Shown here in pieces: positions 1-5,746 of a stretch of DNA of 6,429 nt; position 1 is the first letter of the stretch, and each line of letters begins with the position of its first letter. Origin of the DNA: Planctomycetota bacterium (GTDB taxonomy: Bacteria; Planctomycetota; SZUA-567); NCBI GenBank assembly GCA_020861125.1, contig JAJBSZ010000122.1, positions 1 to 6,429 on the forward strand. The letters are read 5' to 3'. A program made the position numbers and the translations under genes. The notes under the pieces are model-generated. The model ran no database searches and was not told where the DNA came from. It saw nothing but the letters and a program-made list of their open reading frames with translations.

Positions 1-925
1 CTTTTTCCACACCCCAGCGCTTGTTTTCGTCGATGAGCTGCCGGATGGTTTCGTTCACCACCCGGATTTCCGGGGCGGCGATGCGACCGCCGGTGATCCG
101 GGCGCAGAGCCGTTGGCAGATGATGCCCCGCAGGATCATCGACAGCTGCACCCGCACCGCGTCCCGGACCTCCGGGGGCGTGAGGTCGAGGATCCGTTCC
201 AGGGTCTGCATGGCGTTGTTGGTGTGGAGGGTGGCGAACACCAGGTGGCCGGTTTCGGCGGCGGTGATGCCAAAGGAGATCGTCTGCCGATCCCGCATCT
301 CGCCCATGAGAATGATGTCCGGATCCTGCCGCAGGACGGATTTCAGGGCCGCCTCGAGGGAATTGGTATCGATATTCAGTTCCCGCTGGTTGATGGCCGC
401 CATCTGGTCGTCGTAGACGAACTCGATGGGATCTTCGATGGTCATGATATGGACGGGTCTGGTGCAGTTGATGTGCTGGATCATGGCGGCAAGGGTGGTG
501 GTTTTGCCGCTGCCGGTGGGACCGGTGACCAGGATCATGCCGTTTTCCTGATCCGCCAGGCTGTTGACCACCGGGGGCAGTCCCAGACTTTCCACGGTCG
601 GGACTTCCAACGGAATGCGTCGCAATACCGCGCCGACCTCGCCCCGCTGGCGGAACATATTGACCCGGTATCGGGCTTCACCCGGCAAAAAGTAGGAAAA
701 ATCCGCTTCATGGGTGTCCCGAAACTGCTCCACCGTTCGTTCCGACATCAACGGCAGGAGCAACCGTTCGATATCACTGCCGGATACCGGCGGCAGATCG
801 AACGGTTTCAGATCACCATCCACCCGCACGATGGGCGGGCGGCCGTTTTTAAGATGCAGATCCGACGCCTTGAACTTACCCATCCACAGCAGAAGATCCT
901 GGATTTTCAAGTCATTGGCGCTCAT
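1..925 (-). CDS. pilT: PilT-family type IV pilus retraction ATPase (3' end cut by window)
   Basis: Cytoplasmic hexameric ATPase of the type IV pilus machine; PilT proteins power pilus depolymerisation and so twitching motility. The first 308 residues are visible and the C-terminus lies outside the window. Seen: the N-terminal ASDLH motif (20-24) and PAS-like domain, Walker A GPTGSGKT (135-142), Asp box IEDPIEF (163-169), Walker B region DPDIILMGEMRD (201-212, likely catalytic E209), His box ending in TLHTN (232-236), and TIRQLIDE (293-300), which matches the AIRNLIRE retraction motif of PilT. The ATG overlaps the acyltransferase stop as ATGA and has GGAGG five bases upstream inside that gene, so the start is well supported and translation is probably coupled. 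Some residues (LRQDPD, NNAMQTLERI) lean towards PilU, a second PilT paralogue; the ASDLH and TIRQLIDE motifs favour PilT. Other pilus genes are not in view. Confidence 0.9.
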   Translation of the reverse strand, partial: MSANDLKIQDLLLWMGKFKASDLHLKNGRPPIVRVDGDLKPFDLPPVSGSDIERLLLPLMSERTVEQFRDTHEADFSYFLPGEARYRVNMFRQRGEVGAVLRRIPLEVPTVESLGLPPVVNSLADQENGMILVTGPTGSGKTTTLAAMIQHINCTRPVHIMTIEDPIEFVYDDQMAAINQRELNIDTNSLEAALKSVLRQDPDIILMGEMRDRQTISFGITAAETGHLVFATLHTNNAMQTLERILDLTPPEVRDAVRVQLSMILRGIICQRLCARITGGRIAAPEIRVVNETIRQLIDENKRWGVEK

Positions 926-1602
926 TCGTCCCTCCCCGGCCGCGCGGCCCACGACGCCAAGAGGGCAGGTGGCGGGTTTTCCCCCTCCCAAGCCTGCCCC
1001 TCGAGCGACCTGAAGGCCTGCGTCACCTCGTCCGTGATCCGCCGCTGTTCCTGTTTCCGCACCGCCTTGTCGCCGGACGGAACAACCACATCCCCCATGT
1101 ATACCTTGAGATGGTGCGGCCGGGGAAAACGCTTGCCCCGTGGCCAACCCTGAAAACTCCCCCAGATATACACTGGCAGCACCGGCGCAGCATTCCGGAC
1201 CGCCAGCATGCCGAGGCCGGGTTTGAACTCCTGGAGCGTACCATCGAGGGTTCGCGTCCCTTCCGGAAACATCACCACGGCGTAGCCCTTTTCCAGGCGC
1301 TCGCCGAATGCGCGCAGGGCCTCGCGGCTATCGCCATCGCGATCCAGCGGGAAGGCCTGGTTGTGCCGGATGAGCCAGTTAAAACCGGGAACATCGAACA
1401 GCGTGCGCCGGGCCATGAAATGCAGATCCCGGCGAAAAGCGGCACCGAGGATCATGGGGTCCAGGTGCGATGCATGGTTGCAGGCCACGATCAGGGGTCC
1501 GTCCACGGGTACGTGTTCCTGCCCATGGACTTCCAGCCCGCCCGTCAGCCCGAAGGCGCAGCGGAGAAATTGCCGGGAAAACCTGTAGGTCAGCGTTGGC
1601 AT
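922..1602 (-). CDS. plsC: 1-acyl-sn-glycerol-3-phosphate acyltransferase (PlsC/LPLAT family)
   Basis: Membrane-associated acyltransferase that would transfer an acyl chain to lysophosphatidic acid to give phosphatidic acid, the precursor of membrane phospholipids. In the 226-residue protein: motif I NHASHLD (42-48, with catalytic H43 and D48), an aromatic and Arg-rich stretch leading to FPLDRDG (84-90), motif III PEGTR (113-117, binds the glycerol phosphate), FKPG (126-129) and the VLPVYI motif IV (141-146). Length is typical for the short PlsC class. The hydrophobic N-terminal segment is weak, suggesting peripheral membrane binding. The ATG start leaves an ordinary N-terminus before motif I, but the ribosome binding site is poor. 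It overlaps pilT by 4 bases. Family membership is clear; the exact acyl acceptor cannot be read from sequence, and another lysophospholipid could be the substrate. Confidence 0.92.
   Translation of the reverse strand: MPTLTYRFSRQFLRCAFGLTGGLEVHGQEHVPVDGPLIVACNHASHLDPMILGAAFRRDLHFMARRTLFDVPGFNWLIRHNQAFPLDRDGDSREALRAFGERLEKGYAVVMFPEGTRTLDGTLQEFKPGLGMLAVRNAAPVLPVYIWGSFQGWPRGKRFPRPHHLKVYMGDVVVPSGDKAVRKQEQRRITDEVTQAFRSLEGQAWEGENPPPALLASWAARPGRDE
931..935 (-). promoter_or_regulatory. pilT ribosome binding site inside the acyltransferase gene
   Basis: On the minus strand this reads GGAGG, five bases before the pilT ATG at 925 and within the last codons of the acyltransferase. With the ATGA stop-start overlap it supports coupled translation. 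Confidence 0.75.
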
Positions 1603-1621
1603 TACCCATACCTGTTGTGCG

Positions 1622-1654
1622 AAAATTCCCGATCCTTTGCCCGGAGGGGATTTT
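1622..1654. repeat. AT-flanked palindrome between cheW and the acyltransferase gene
   Basis: AAAAT (1622-1626) pairs with ATTTT (1650-1654); after a one-base bulge CCC (1628-1630) pairs with GGG (1647-1649), and TCC (1633-1635) with GGA (1643-1645), around a 7-base loop. The A and T runs on either side resemble a bidirectional terminator. It could end the cheW transcript. It lies only about 20 bases before the acyltransferase ATG, so the acyltransferase and pilT would then depend on read-through or on an unseen start. The rest of the 99 bp gap shows nothing clear. Confidence 0.35.
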
Positions 1655-1701
1655 GCCGTCGTCCCCGCGCGGTGCAGAGCGGAGCGGGAGGATGCGGCGC
1701 A

Positions 1702-2184
1702 TTATTTGTCGAAGATCGGCAGGACGGTCACACTCATATCCGCCAATACCTTGTCGATATTAAGGAGGATCTTTACCTGATCACCAACCTTTCCGAGACC
1801 ACGGATCGAGTCATGATCGGAATCCGAACCGAAACGCGGCGGATCCTCGATCTGACTTTCGTCGATATCCATAACCTCTTTTACAGTATCCACAATCATC
1901 CCCATGGAGGTGCCGGTAACGTCCACCACGATGATGCAGGTCTCGGAGGTGTGGGGGATCTCCGGCATGCCGAATTTCAGCCTGGTGTCGATAACCGGCA
2001 CCACTTTCCCCCGCAGGTTGATCACGCCCTTGACAAAGTGCGGCGCCTGCGGCATCGGGGTTATGGGCAACAGACTGAGGATTTCCTTTACCTTGAGAAT
2101 TTCCAGGCCGTATTGCTCGTTATTGAGCACGAAGGTCAGGTATTTCCCTCCGCGCGGCGTGGCGGAACTCTCGGCAGCGCTCAT
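1702..2184 (-). CDS. cheW: CheW chemotaxis adaptor protein
   Basis: A 160-residue single-domain CheW protein, a cytoplasmic SH3-like adaptor that links chemoreceptors to the histidine kinase CheA. Seen: the opening strand KYLTFVLNNEQYGLEI (14-29), KVKEIL (31-36), the family core VINLRGKVVPVIDTRLKFG (54-72) including the conserved R58-G59, then IVVDV and MGMIVDTVKEVMDI (94-107), and the closing KILLNIDKVL (138-147). The reading frame is open 80 codons further upstream, but that extension is unlike CheW and would span the proposed promoter. The chosen ATG has AAGGAG five bases upstream. No CheA, receptor or CheY gene is in view, so this is either the edge of a scattered chemotaxis set or an orphan adaptor. 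Nearby pilT makes a pilus-linked chemosensory pathway possible, but that is inference. Confidence 0.92.
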   Translation of the reverse strand: MSAAESSATPRGGKYLTFVLNNEQYGLEILKVKEILSLLPITPMPQAPHFVKGVINLRGKVVPVIDTRLKFGMPEIPHTSETCIIVVDVTGTSMGMIVDTVKEVMDIDESQIEDPPRFGSDSDHDSIRGLGKVGDQVKILLNIDKVLADMSVTVLPIFDK

Positions 2185-2189
2185 GGGGT

Positions 2190-2195
2190 CTCCTT
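2190..2195 (-). promoter_or_regulatory. Ribosome binding site deciding the cheW start
   Basis: On the minus strand this reads AAGGAG, five bases before the ATG at 2184. It supports the 160-residue CheW over the longer open frame that reaches to 2424. Confidence 0.8.
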
Positions 2196-2266
2196 GTGGT
2201 TCCGCCTGCGCCCAAGCGGCTGCTCGCCCTACCCGACCGCCACCCATGGCATACGGACCGTTCCTC

Positions 2267-2294
2267 ACTATAACGCTTCGTTGGGCGGTTGCAA
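2267..2294 (-). promoter_or_regulatory. Candidate sigma-70-type promoter for cheW
   Basis: On the minus strand there is a -35-like TTGCAA (2294-2289), a 16-base spacer and a -10-like TATAGT (2272-2267). This predicts transcription starting near 2260 and a leader of about 75 bases before the cheW ATG. The position between the 3' hairpins of the transpeptidase gene and the cheW ribosome binding site is sensible. It is a pattern match only; a start site has not been shown. Confidence 0.5.
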
Positions 2295-2298
2295 TGGT

Positions 2299-2319
2299 AA
2301 AACCGGTCGTCCGGCCGGT
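2299..2319 (-). terminator. Weak terminator-like hairpin between the transpeptidase gene and cheW
   Basis: On the minus strand, CCGG-ACGA-CCGG (2314-2303) folds as a 4 bp stem with a 4-base loop and is followed by TTTT (2302-2299). An alternative 5 bp stem pairs ACCGG (2319-2315) with CCGGT (2306-2302). The stem is short and the T run brief, so it may be only part of a larger structured 3' end together with the two hairpins upstream of it. It sits just before the cheW promoter candidate. Confidence 0.3.
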
Positions 2320-2366
2320 ACGCACAGCGGGATCGCCGCCATCAAGGCGTCGATCCCGCTGGTACC
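2317..2366. repeat. Large imperfect hairpin (inverted repeat)
   Basis: Arms 2325-2335 and 2351-2361 are perfectly complementary over 11 bp. After one mismatch (2336/2350), 2337-2340 pairs with 2346-2349 around a 5-base loop (2341-2345). Outside, GGTAC (2317-2321) pairs with GTACC (2362-2366) across a 3-base bulge. That is 20 base pairs in 50 bases, in non-coding DNA. It lies 3' of the transpeptidase gene and 5' of the cheW promoter candidate. No T run follows directly, so it is not a classical terminator by itself; it could stabilise or process the 3' end or bind a protein. Confidence 0.75.
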
Positions 2367-2377
2367 CCATTTGGTAT

Positions 2378-2399
2378 CGGTGGGACGCCGGTCCCACCG
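2378..2399. repeat. Perfect 9 bp hairpin (inverted repeat)
   Basis: CGGTGGGAC (2378-2386) pairs perfectly with GTCCCACCG (2391-2399) around a 4-base loop. It starts 35 bases after the transpeptidase stop codon and is followed by the larger hairpin at 2317-2366. A short T5 run lies on its upstream side in the direction of transcription, not downstream, so it does not look like a simple intrinsic terminator. Confidence 0.75.
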
Positions 2400-2433
2400 T
2401 CAGGCAAAAACCCCGCCGGGCCATAAGGTCCGT

Positions 2434-3954
2434 CTATTCGTACACGATTACCCGGGCGCCGATTCTGGCAAAACTGAACAATTCCTCCACATCCCGGTTG
2501 AGGAGCCGAACACAGCCGGCCGAGGTGTACCCGGGAACGGAATCATCCACCGTGGTGCCATGGATGCCCATCCCCTGGGTGTTCATTCCCTTCATCGCCA
2601 TCCACCGGCTGCCGAGGATATTGTCGGGATGGTCGTTGGACAGAAGCTGCCCGTTGAGCGGGTTGGTCCAGGAGGGATCCCGTTCTTTGGACGTCAGCTG
2701 GTAGGTTCCCGGCGGGGTTTTGTCCCCCTCGCCGACGCAACTCTGGTATTCCCGCATCCAGCGGCCGTCCAGGAACCAGGTTACGGTAGGAGGCAGGTCG
2801 GAATTGCTGTTTTTCCGGACGATGATCTCGACCTCACCCACGATGATTTTCAGATCCATTCCCACCCGAATCCGGTTGGGGTGAATCCCGTTGATCCGGG
2901 CGATGGATTCGTAATCCACCCGATACTTGTTGGCGATGGAACCGAGGAGTTCCCCGGATTCGACCCGGTGGTAGCGGGCCAGCTTGGTGGCGCCGCTGCC
3001 AAAGAAGATGGCGTCGTTGAGGGAGGTCAGGTTCTTCTTCACCAGGGCCTTGACGTTGTCCGGCAGGAACGGAGCATCGTCCTTGCCCAGAACCTGGGAA
3101 TACCATTGCTGGATGTCATCCCAGTAGCTGACCTGCGGCCGCTGGCCGGCGTAGCGAGCGAACCAGGTGTCGGCCAAAGCCAGAGCGGAAAGGCGGCCGC
3201 CGAGGGAATCCGGATGGGCAGTGGCTGTTTCCCGCCAACTCTTTTCCGCCTTTTCCTCATCCCGGAGAACCCGTGCGGCATAGCCCAGGCGGTAGCCGGC
3301 ATCGGCGGCATCCGTCGGTTCAGGGCGGCCTTGCAAAATTTCCTCCAGCCGGCGCATGGCTTCGGCGGGGTCGCTGGCGAGGATCTGGTCCACCGCCCGT
3401 ATCCGGGCCCGAACGTCCGAAAGGACAGCCGGCGCGGCGACTGTATGGGTAACGGCTGAAGATGCCGCGGGCGCGGCAACCAGCGCGCTGGCTGTGGCAG
3501 TCCCAGTCCCGGCAGTCCCGGCGGTGGCCGCGGTAGCGCTTCCGTCTGGCCGAAGCGAGGAGGTGCCAACTTCGGGAGGTACCGCCCGGGTGGCGGGGGC
3601 CGTCATCACCGGCGCGGCCAGGCCGGCAGCATCGGCGGAAACGCGGGAAGGCGTGTCTGACCCTTCCGGCCTCGATTCGGGGTGCGGACGCAGGGGAGCC
3701 GTATCGTCAGGCGCCGTCGCGGCAACAGCCAGGCTGTCGGTGGGAGAGTGGTCGTTTTTCGACCACATTCCTCCCACCAAACCACTCGCGGCCTTCCACC
3801 CTTCCTGCGCCAGGCGATAGCGCCAGATGGCCAAGCCGATCCCGCCGAGAACGGCCAGGAGACAACCATAGAGCAGAATTTTTTTGAGGCCGCCGCTCTG
3901 CCGCTTCCGCGGCCGGTTCATGTCCAGTAGGATTTCCTGGTAATCGATAGCCAC
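2434..3954 (-). CDS. Membrane-anchored LysM / YkuD-domain L,D-transpeptidase
   Basis: Predicted periplasmic peptidoglycan enzyme that forms L,D (3-3) crosslinks or links proteins to the wall. Domains in the 506-residue product: a basic cytoplasmic N-terminus (13-25, RPRKRQSGGLKK), one transmembrane segment (about 24-44), an Ala/Thr/Pro-rich linker (about 70-180), an alpha-helical TPR-like region (about 180-265), a LysM peptidoglycan-binding module (about 328-371, YHRVESGELLGSIANKYRVD onwards) and a YkuD catalytic domain (about 374-506). The active site shows H465-G466 and S478-A-G-C481-V-R483, with C481 the nucleophile; TPPGTY (413-418) is also typical. The GTG start has AAGGGG five bases upstream; an ATG 11 codons in (3921) has a worse-placed site. 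Flanked by murI upstream, another peptidoglycan gene, across a 216 bp gap. The domain calls are clear; whether it crosslinks or anchors a protein is unknown. The TPR-like call is tentative. Confidence 0.88.
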   Translation of the reverse strand: MAIDYQEILLDMNRPRKRQSGGLKKILLYGCLLAVLGGIGLAIWRYRLAQEGWKAASGLVGGMWSKNDHSPTDSLAVAATAPDDTAPLRPHPESRPEGSDTPSRVSADAAGLAAPVMTAPATRAVPPEVGTSSLRPDGSATAATAGTAGTGTATASALVAAPAASSAVTHTVAAPAVLSDVRARIRAVDQILASDPAEAMRRLEEILQGRPEPTDAADAGYRLGYAARVLRDEEKAEKSWRETATAHPDSLGGRLSALALADTWFARYAGQRPQVSYWDDIQQWYSQVLGKDDAPFLPDNVKALVKKNLTSLNDAIFFGSGATKLARYHRVESGELLGSIANKYRVDYESIARINGIHPNRIRVGMDLKIIVGEVEIIVRKNSNSDLPPTVTWFLDGRWMREYQSCVGEGDKTPPGTYQLTSKERDPSWTNPLNGQLLSNDHPDNILGSRWMAMKGMNTQGMGIHGTTVDDSVPGYTSAGCVRLLNRDVEELFSFARIGARVIVYE

Positions 3955-3959
3955 CGTAA

Positions 3960-3965
3960 CCCCTT
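3960..3965 (-). promoter_or_regulatory. Ribosome binding site deciding the transpeptidase GTG start
   Basis: On the minus strand this reads AAGGGG, five bases before the GTG at 3954. The alternative ATG at 3921 has only AGGAAA about 11 bases away, so the GTG start is preferred. Confidence 0.65.
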
Positions 3966-3977
3966 ATTGCCTAGTGG

Positions 3978-4022
3978 AAAAAAGCGCACCGGCCCCAGAC
4001 GCAGCACGGCGGTCGGGCGGTG
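3978..4022 (-). terminator. Bulged hairpin with T6 run in the transpeptidase leader (terminator or attenuator candidate)
   Basis: On the minus strand CACCG (4022-4018) pairs with CGGTG (3991-3987), CCC (4017-4015) with GGG (about 3995-3993), and GAC (4014-4012) with GTC (4000-3998), giving about 11 bp with small bulges and an 11-base loop. CGC and then T6 (3983-3978) follow. The T run is only 12 bases before the ribosome binding site of the transpeptidase gene. It could be a second terminator for murI or a leader attenuator. The bulges and the three-base offset of the T run weaken the case. Confidence 0.35.
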
Positions 4023-4085
4023 TCGGATCGGTCCTGCCGTCAGTATAGTTACCGTACGACCGATTATCCTTTCAGAAATTCCGAT

Positions 4086-4103
4086 AAAAAACCTGGTTTC
4101 AGG
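4086..4103 (-). terminator. Candidate intrinsic terminator after murI
   Basis: On the minus strand CCTG (4103-4100), loop AAAC, CAGG (4095-4092) is followed directly by T6 (4091-4086), starting 67 bases after the murI stop. The stem is only 4 bp, so efficiency may be low, but the layout is right and there is no other gene on this strand until 3954. Confidence 0.4.
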
Positions 4104-4170
4104 ATACCGTATATCTCTCAACGTCAAAACGCCAGTAAAAGTCCACCCAAATTGGTCAGGTCGGTTCGTT

Positions 4171-5037
4171 TCACGACCTCTGCCGTTGGACCGTGGCGGA
4201 CGCCGGCAGCGGTGGCGGCGGAAATACGCCAACGCTGACCGGCCTTTGGAGGATGCGGGACGCCGAACGGGAAAAGTTTTTCCGTTCCCCGCTGACGCAA
4301 AGGTCCAGGCGCCCCGCCTGCCCTTGGGCCAACAGGCCGGCTTCACGGAGCACCTGTTCCGTTCGCCGGGCAATGGCGGGGCTGGGGTCGACGACGGTAA
4401 TGTCCGGTCCGGCAATCGCCTGAATTGCCTCCTTGACCAACGGGTAATGGGTACACCCCAACACGATGCTGTCCACCCCCTGGGCGACCAGCGGTGCCAC
4501 GTACCGTTGCAAGAGGGAAAATAGAGCCGGATGGTGGGACGGGTACCGTTCGATGTATTCCGCCAAACCCGGACACGGTTGGCGGACCACCTCGACGCCG
4601 GCGGCAAACCGTTCCACGACTTTCTCAAACAGCAGGCCCTGAAAGGTTGCCTGGGTCGCCAGCACCCCCACTTTGCCGGTCCGGCTGCCGGCTGCGGCCG
4701 GTTTTACCGCCGGTTCCATCCCCACAAACGGGAGCTGCGGATACACGGCGCGAAGATGGCACAGGGCGGCCGCCGAGGCGGTGTTGCACGCCACCACCAC
4801 CACCTTGGCGGATCGTCGGATCAACTGGCCGGCGATGGCCGTAGCAAAACACCTAACCTCCCCGAGAGGCCGTGGCCCATAGGGGAGGTGGTGGTTGTCG
4901 GCATAATACAGGATGTTCTCGTGTGGCAGGAGGGACAGGAGCTCGGCCACGATGGACAGACCGCCCAAACCGGAATCCAGGACGCCGATGCAGCCCGCAG
5001 CCGACAGCTCCGTATTTTCCTGGGGTATACCTGCCAT
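4171..5037 (-). CDS. murI: Glutamate racemase
   Basis: Cytoplasmic, cofactor-independent enzyme converting L-glutamate to D-glutamate, which MurD adds to the peptidoglycan precursor. In the 288-residue protein all family signatures are visible: GVLDSGLGGLSI (18-29, catalytic D21 and S22), LPYG (51-54), ACNTASA (83-89) with the first catalytic Cys84, GMEPAVKPA (106-114), GCTHYPLV (194-201) with the second catalytic Cys195 and His197, and VVDPSPAIA (215-223). Length matches the family, with a short tail of about 20 Pro- and Arg-containing residues. The start follows a modest AAGG six bases upstream. It sits 51 bp after the small exported-protein gene and is probably transcribed with it and argS. 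Nothing suggests loss of function. Confidence 0.96.
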   Translation of the reverse strand: MAGIPQENTELSAAGCIGVLDSGLGGLSIVAELLSLLPHENILYYADNHHLPYGPRPLGEVRCFATAIAGQLIRRSAKVVVVACNTASAAALCHLRAVYPQLPFVGMEPAVKPAAAGSRTGKVGVLATQATFQGLLFEKVVERFAAGVEVVRQPCPGLAEYIERYPSHHPALFSLLQRYVAPLVAQGVDSIVLGCTHYPLVKEAIQAIAGPDITVVDPSPAIARRTEQVLREAGLLAQGQAGRLDLCVSGERKNFSRSASRILQRPVSVGVFPPPPLPASATVQRQRS

Positions 5038-5088
5038 GGCCTGCCTTGCCGTGTTGGCGATGGGACCGCCCGCCGGATGGGTCCAGGC

Positions 5089-5712
5089 TCAGCGGCCACC
5101 GGAAAGCATGGCCCGGGCGTTCCACCCGCCCCGCAGGCTTTCCATACGGCCATCGAGTGCCGTATCCACATGACCGTCCGCGGTGGTCGCATACTCCGGC
5201 TGCAGCGGTCCCTGGGCGATATCGCCGGTGGCGGACGACCACGGTCCGGGGATGGCGCTGATATCGACCGATCGGCCGGCGGGCGACGGGGCGGCCGGTT
5301 GCTTGTACAGGTAGCGCCGGTTTTCGAAGGCGACGCGCGACTGGGCGATCTCGTCCATCATGGCGGGAGAAAAACGGGGCGACCGTCCGTAGACCGCGGA
5401 GAACCGGAGGGCATATACCCGGGCTTTTTCCGACAGCGGCAGCGAATCATATTCCTTTTCAGCCGCCATGGCCGAACGCATGTCCTCGCCTACCTCCCGC
5501 AGCTGAAGCGGGAGGACGTCGTAGCGCCCGGCTGCGGCCGGCGTGGAAAGTTGTGGGTCCAGAGCCGTTGGCGCCTGCGAAATCGTGGCCGCGCCATCCA
5601 GCACATTCCGGTCCGCCGGGCGGGACTGGTAGTCTCCGGCCGGAGCGACCGACAGCCACAGGGCAATGAGCGCCACGGTCCCCAACGCCAGCGGTCGAAT
5701 TCTTCTGGCCAT
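5089..5712 (-). CDS. Small predicted exported protein of unknown family
   Basis: I do not recognise this 207-residue protein. The N-terminus MARRIRPLAL with a hydrophobic core to about residue 20 and a likely cleavage site after SVAPA (21-25) looks like a Sec signal peptide, so the mature part should be periplasmic or exported. No lipobox cysteine is present; in fact the predicted protein has no cysteine at all. The middle (about 64-136) is charged and probably helical, rich in Arg, Glu and Ala; the rest is Pro/Ala/Gly-rich and looks disordered. No SPOR, LysM or other known wall-binding module is seen, although SPOR proteins often follow argS elsewhere. AGGAGG sits six bases before the chosen ATG; a longer frame seven codons upstream would use the ribosome binding site as coding sequence. 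The codon pattern and strong start support a real gene. Placement between argS and murI suggests cotranscription. Confidence 0.75.
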   Translation of the reverse strand: MARRIRPLALGTVALIALWLSVAPAGDYQSRPADRNVLDGAATISQAPTALDPQLSTPAAAGRYDVLPLQLREVGEDMRSAMAAEKEYDSLPLSEKARVYALRFSAVYGRSPRFSPAMMDEIAQSRVAFENRRYLYKQPAAPSPAGRSVDISAIPGPWSSATGDIAQGPLQPEYATTADGHVDTALDGRMESLRGGWNARAMLSGGR

Positions 5713-5718
5713 GTCAAT

Positions 5719-5724
5719 CCTCCT
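5719..5724 (-). promoter_or_regulatory. Strong ribosome binding site deciding the start of the exported-protein gene
   Basis: On the minus strand this reads AGGAGG, six bases before the ATG at 5712, inside the 34-base gap after argS. It is the best Shine-Dalgarno match in the window and argues against the longer frame starting at 5733. Confidence 0.85.
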
Positions 5725-5746
5725 GTAAAACAACCCTCACCGCCAG

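Noticed and set aside
113..1153. A 346-codon open frame on the plus strand.
   Set aside because: It is antisense to pilT and the acyltransferase, and the translation has no recognisable domain.
1655..1701. A possible GC-rich hairpin just after the cheW stop.
   Set aside because: Pairing is broken by a bulge, the loop is large and no T run follows it.
2185..2424. An 80-codon N-terminal extension of CheW.
   Set aside because: It is unlike CheW, spans the hairpins and promoter candidate, and the internal ATG has a good ribosome binding site.
1111..3459. A 782-codon open frame on the plus strand.
   Set aside because: It lies opposite the acyltransferase, cheW and the transpeptidase, which have clear family motifs on the minus strand. 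Its translation is rich in His, Gly, Arg and Pro with no domain, as expected for the antisense of GC-rich genes.
4099..4127. A TTGACG -35-like box with TATCCT on the minus strand upstream of the transpeptidase gene.
   Set aside because: The spacer is only 15 bases and the -10 box overlaps the candidate murI terminator stem, so it is unlikely to drive the gene.
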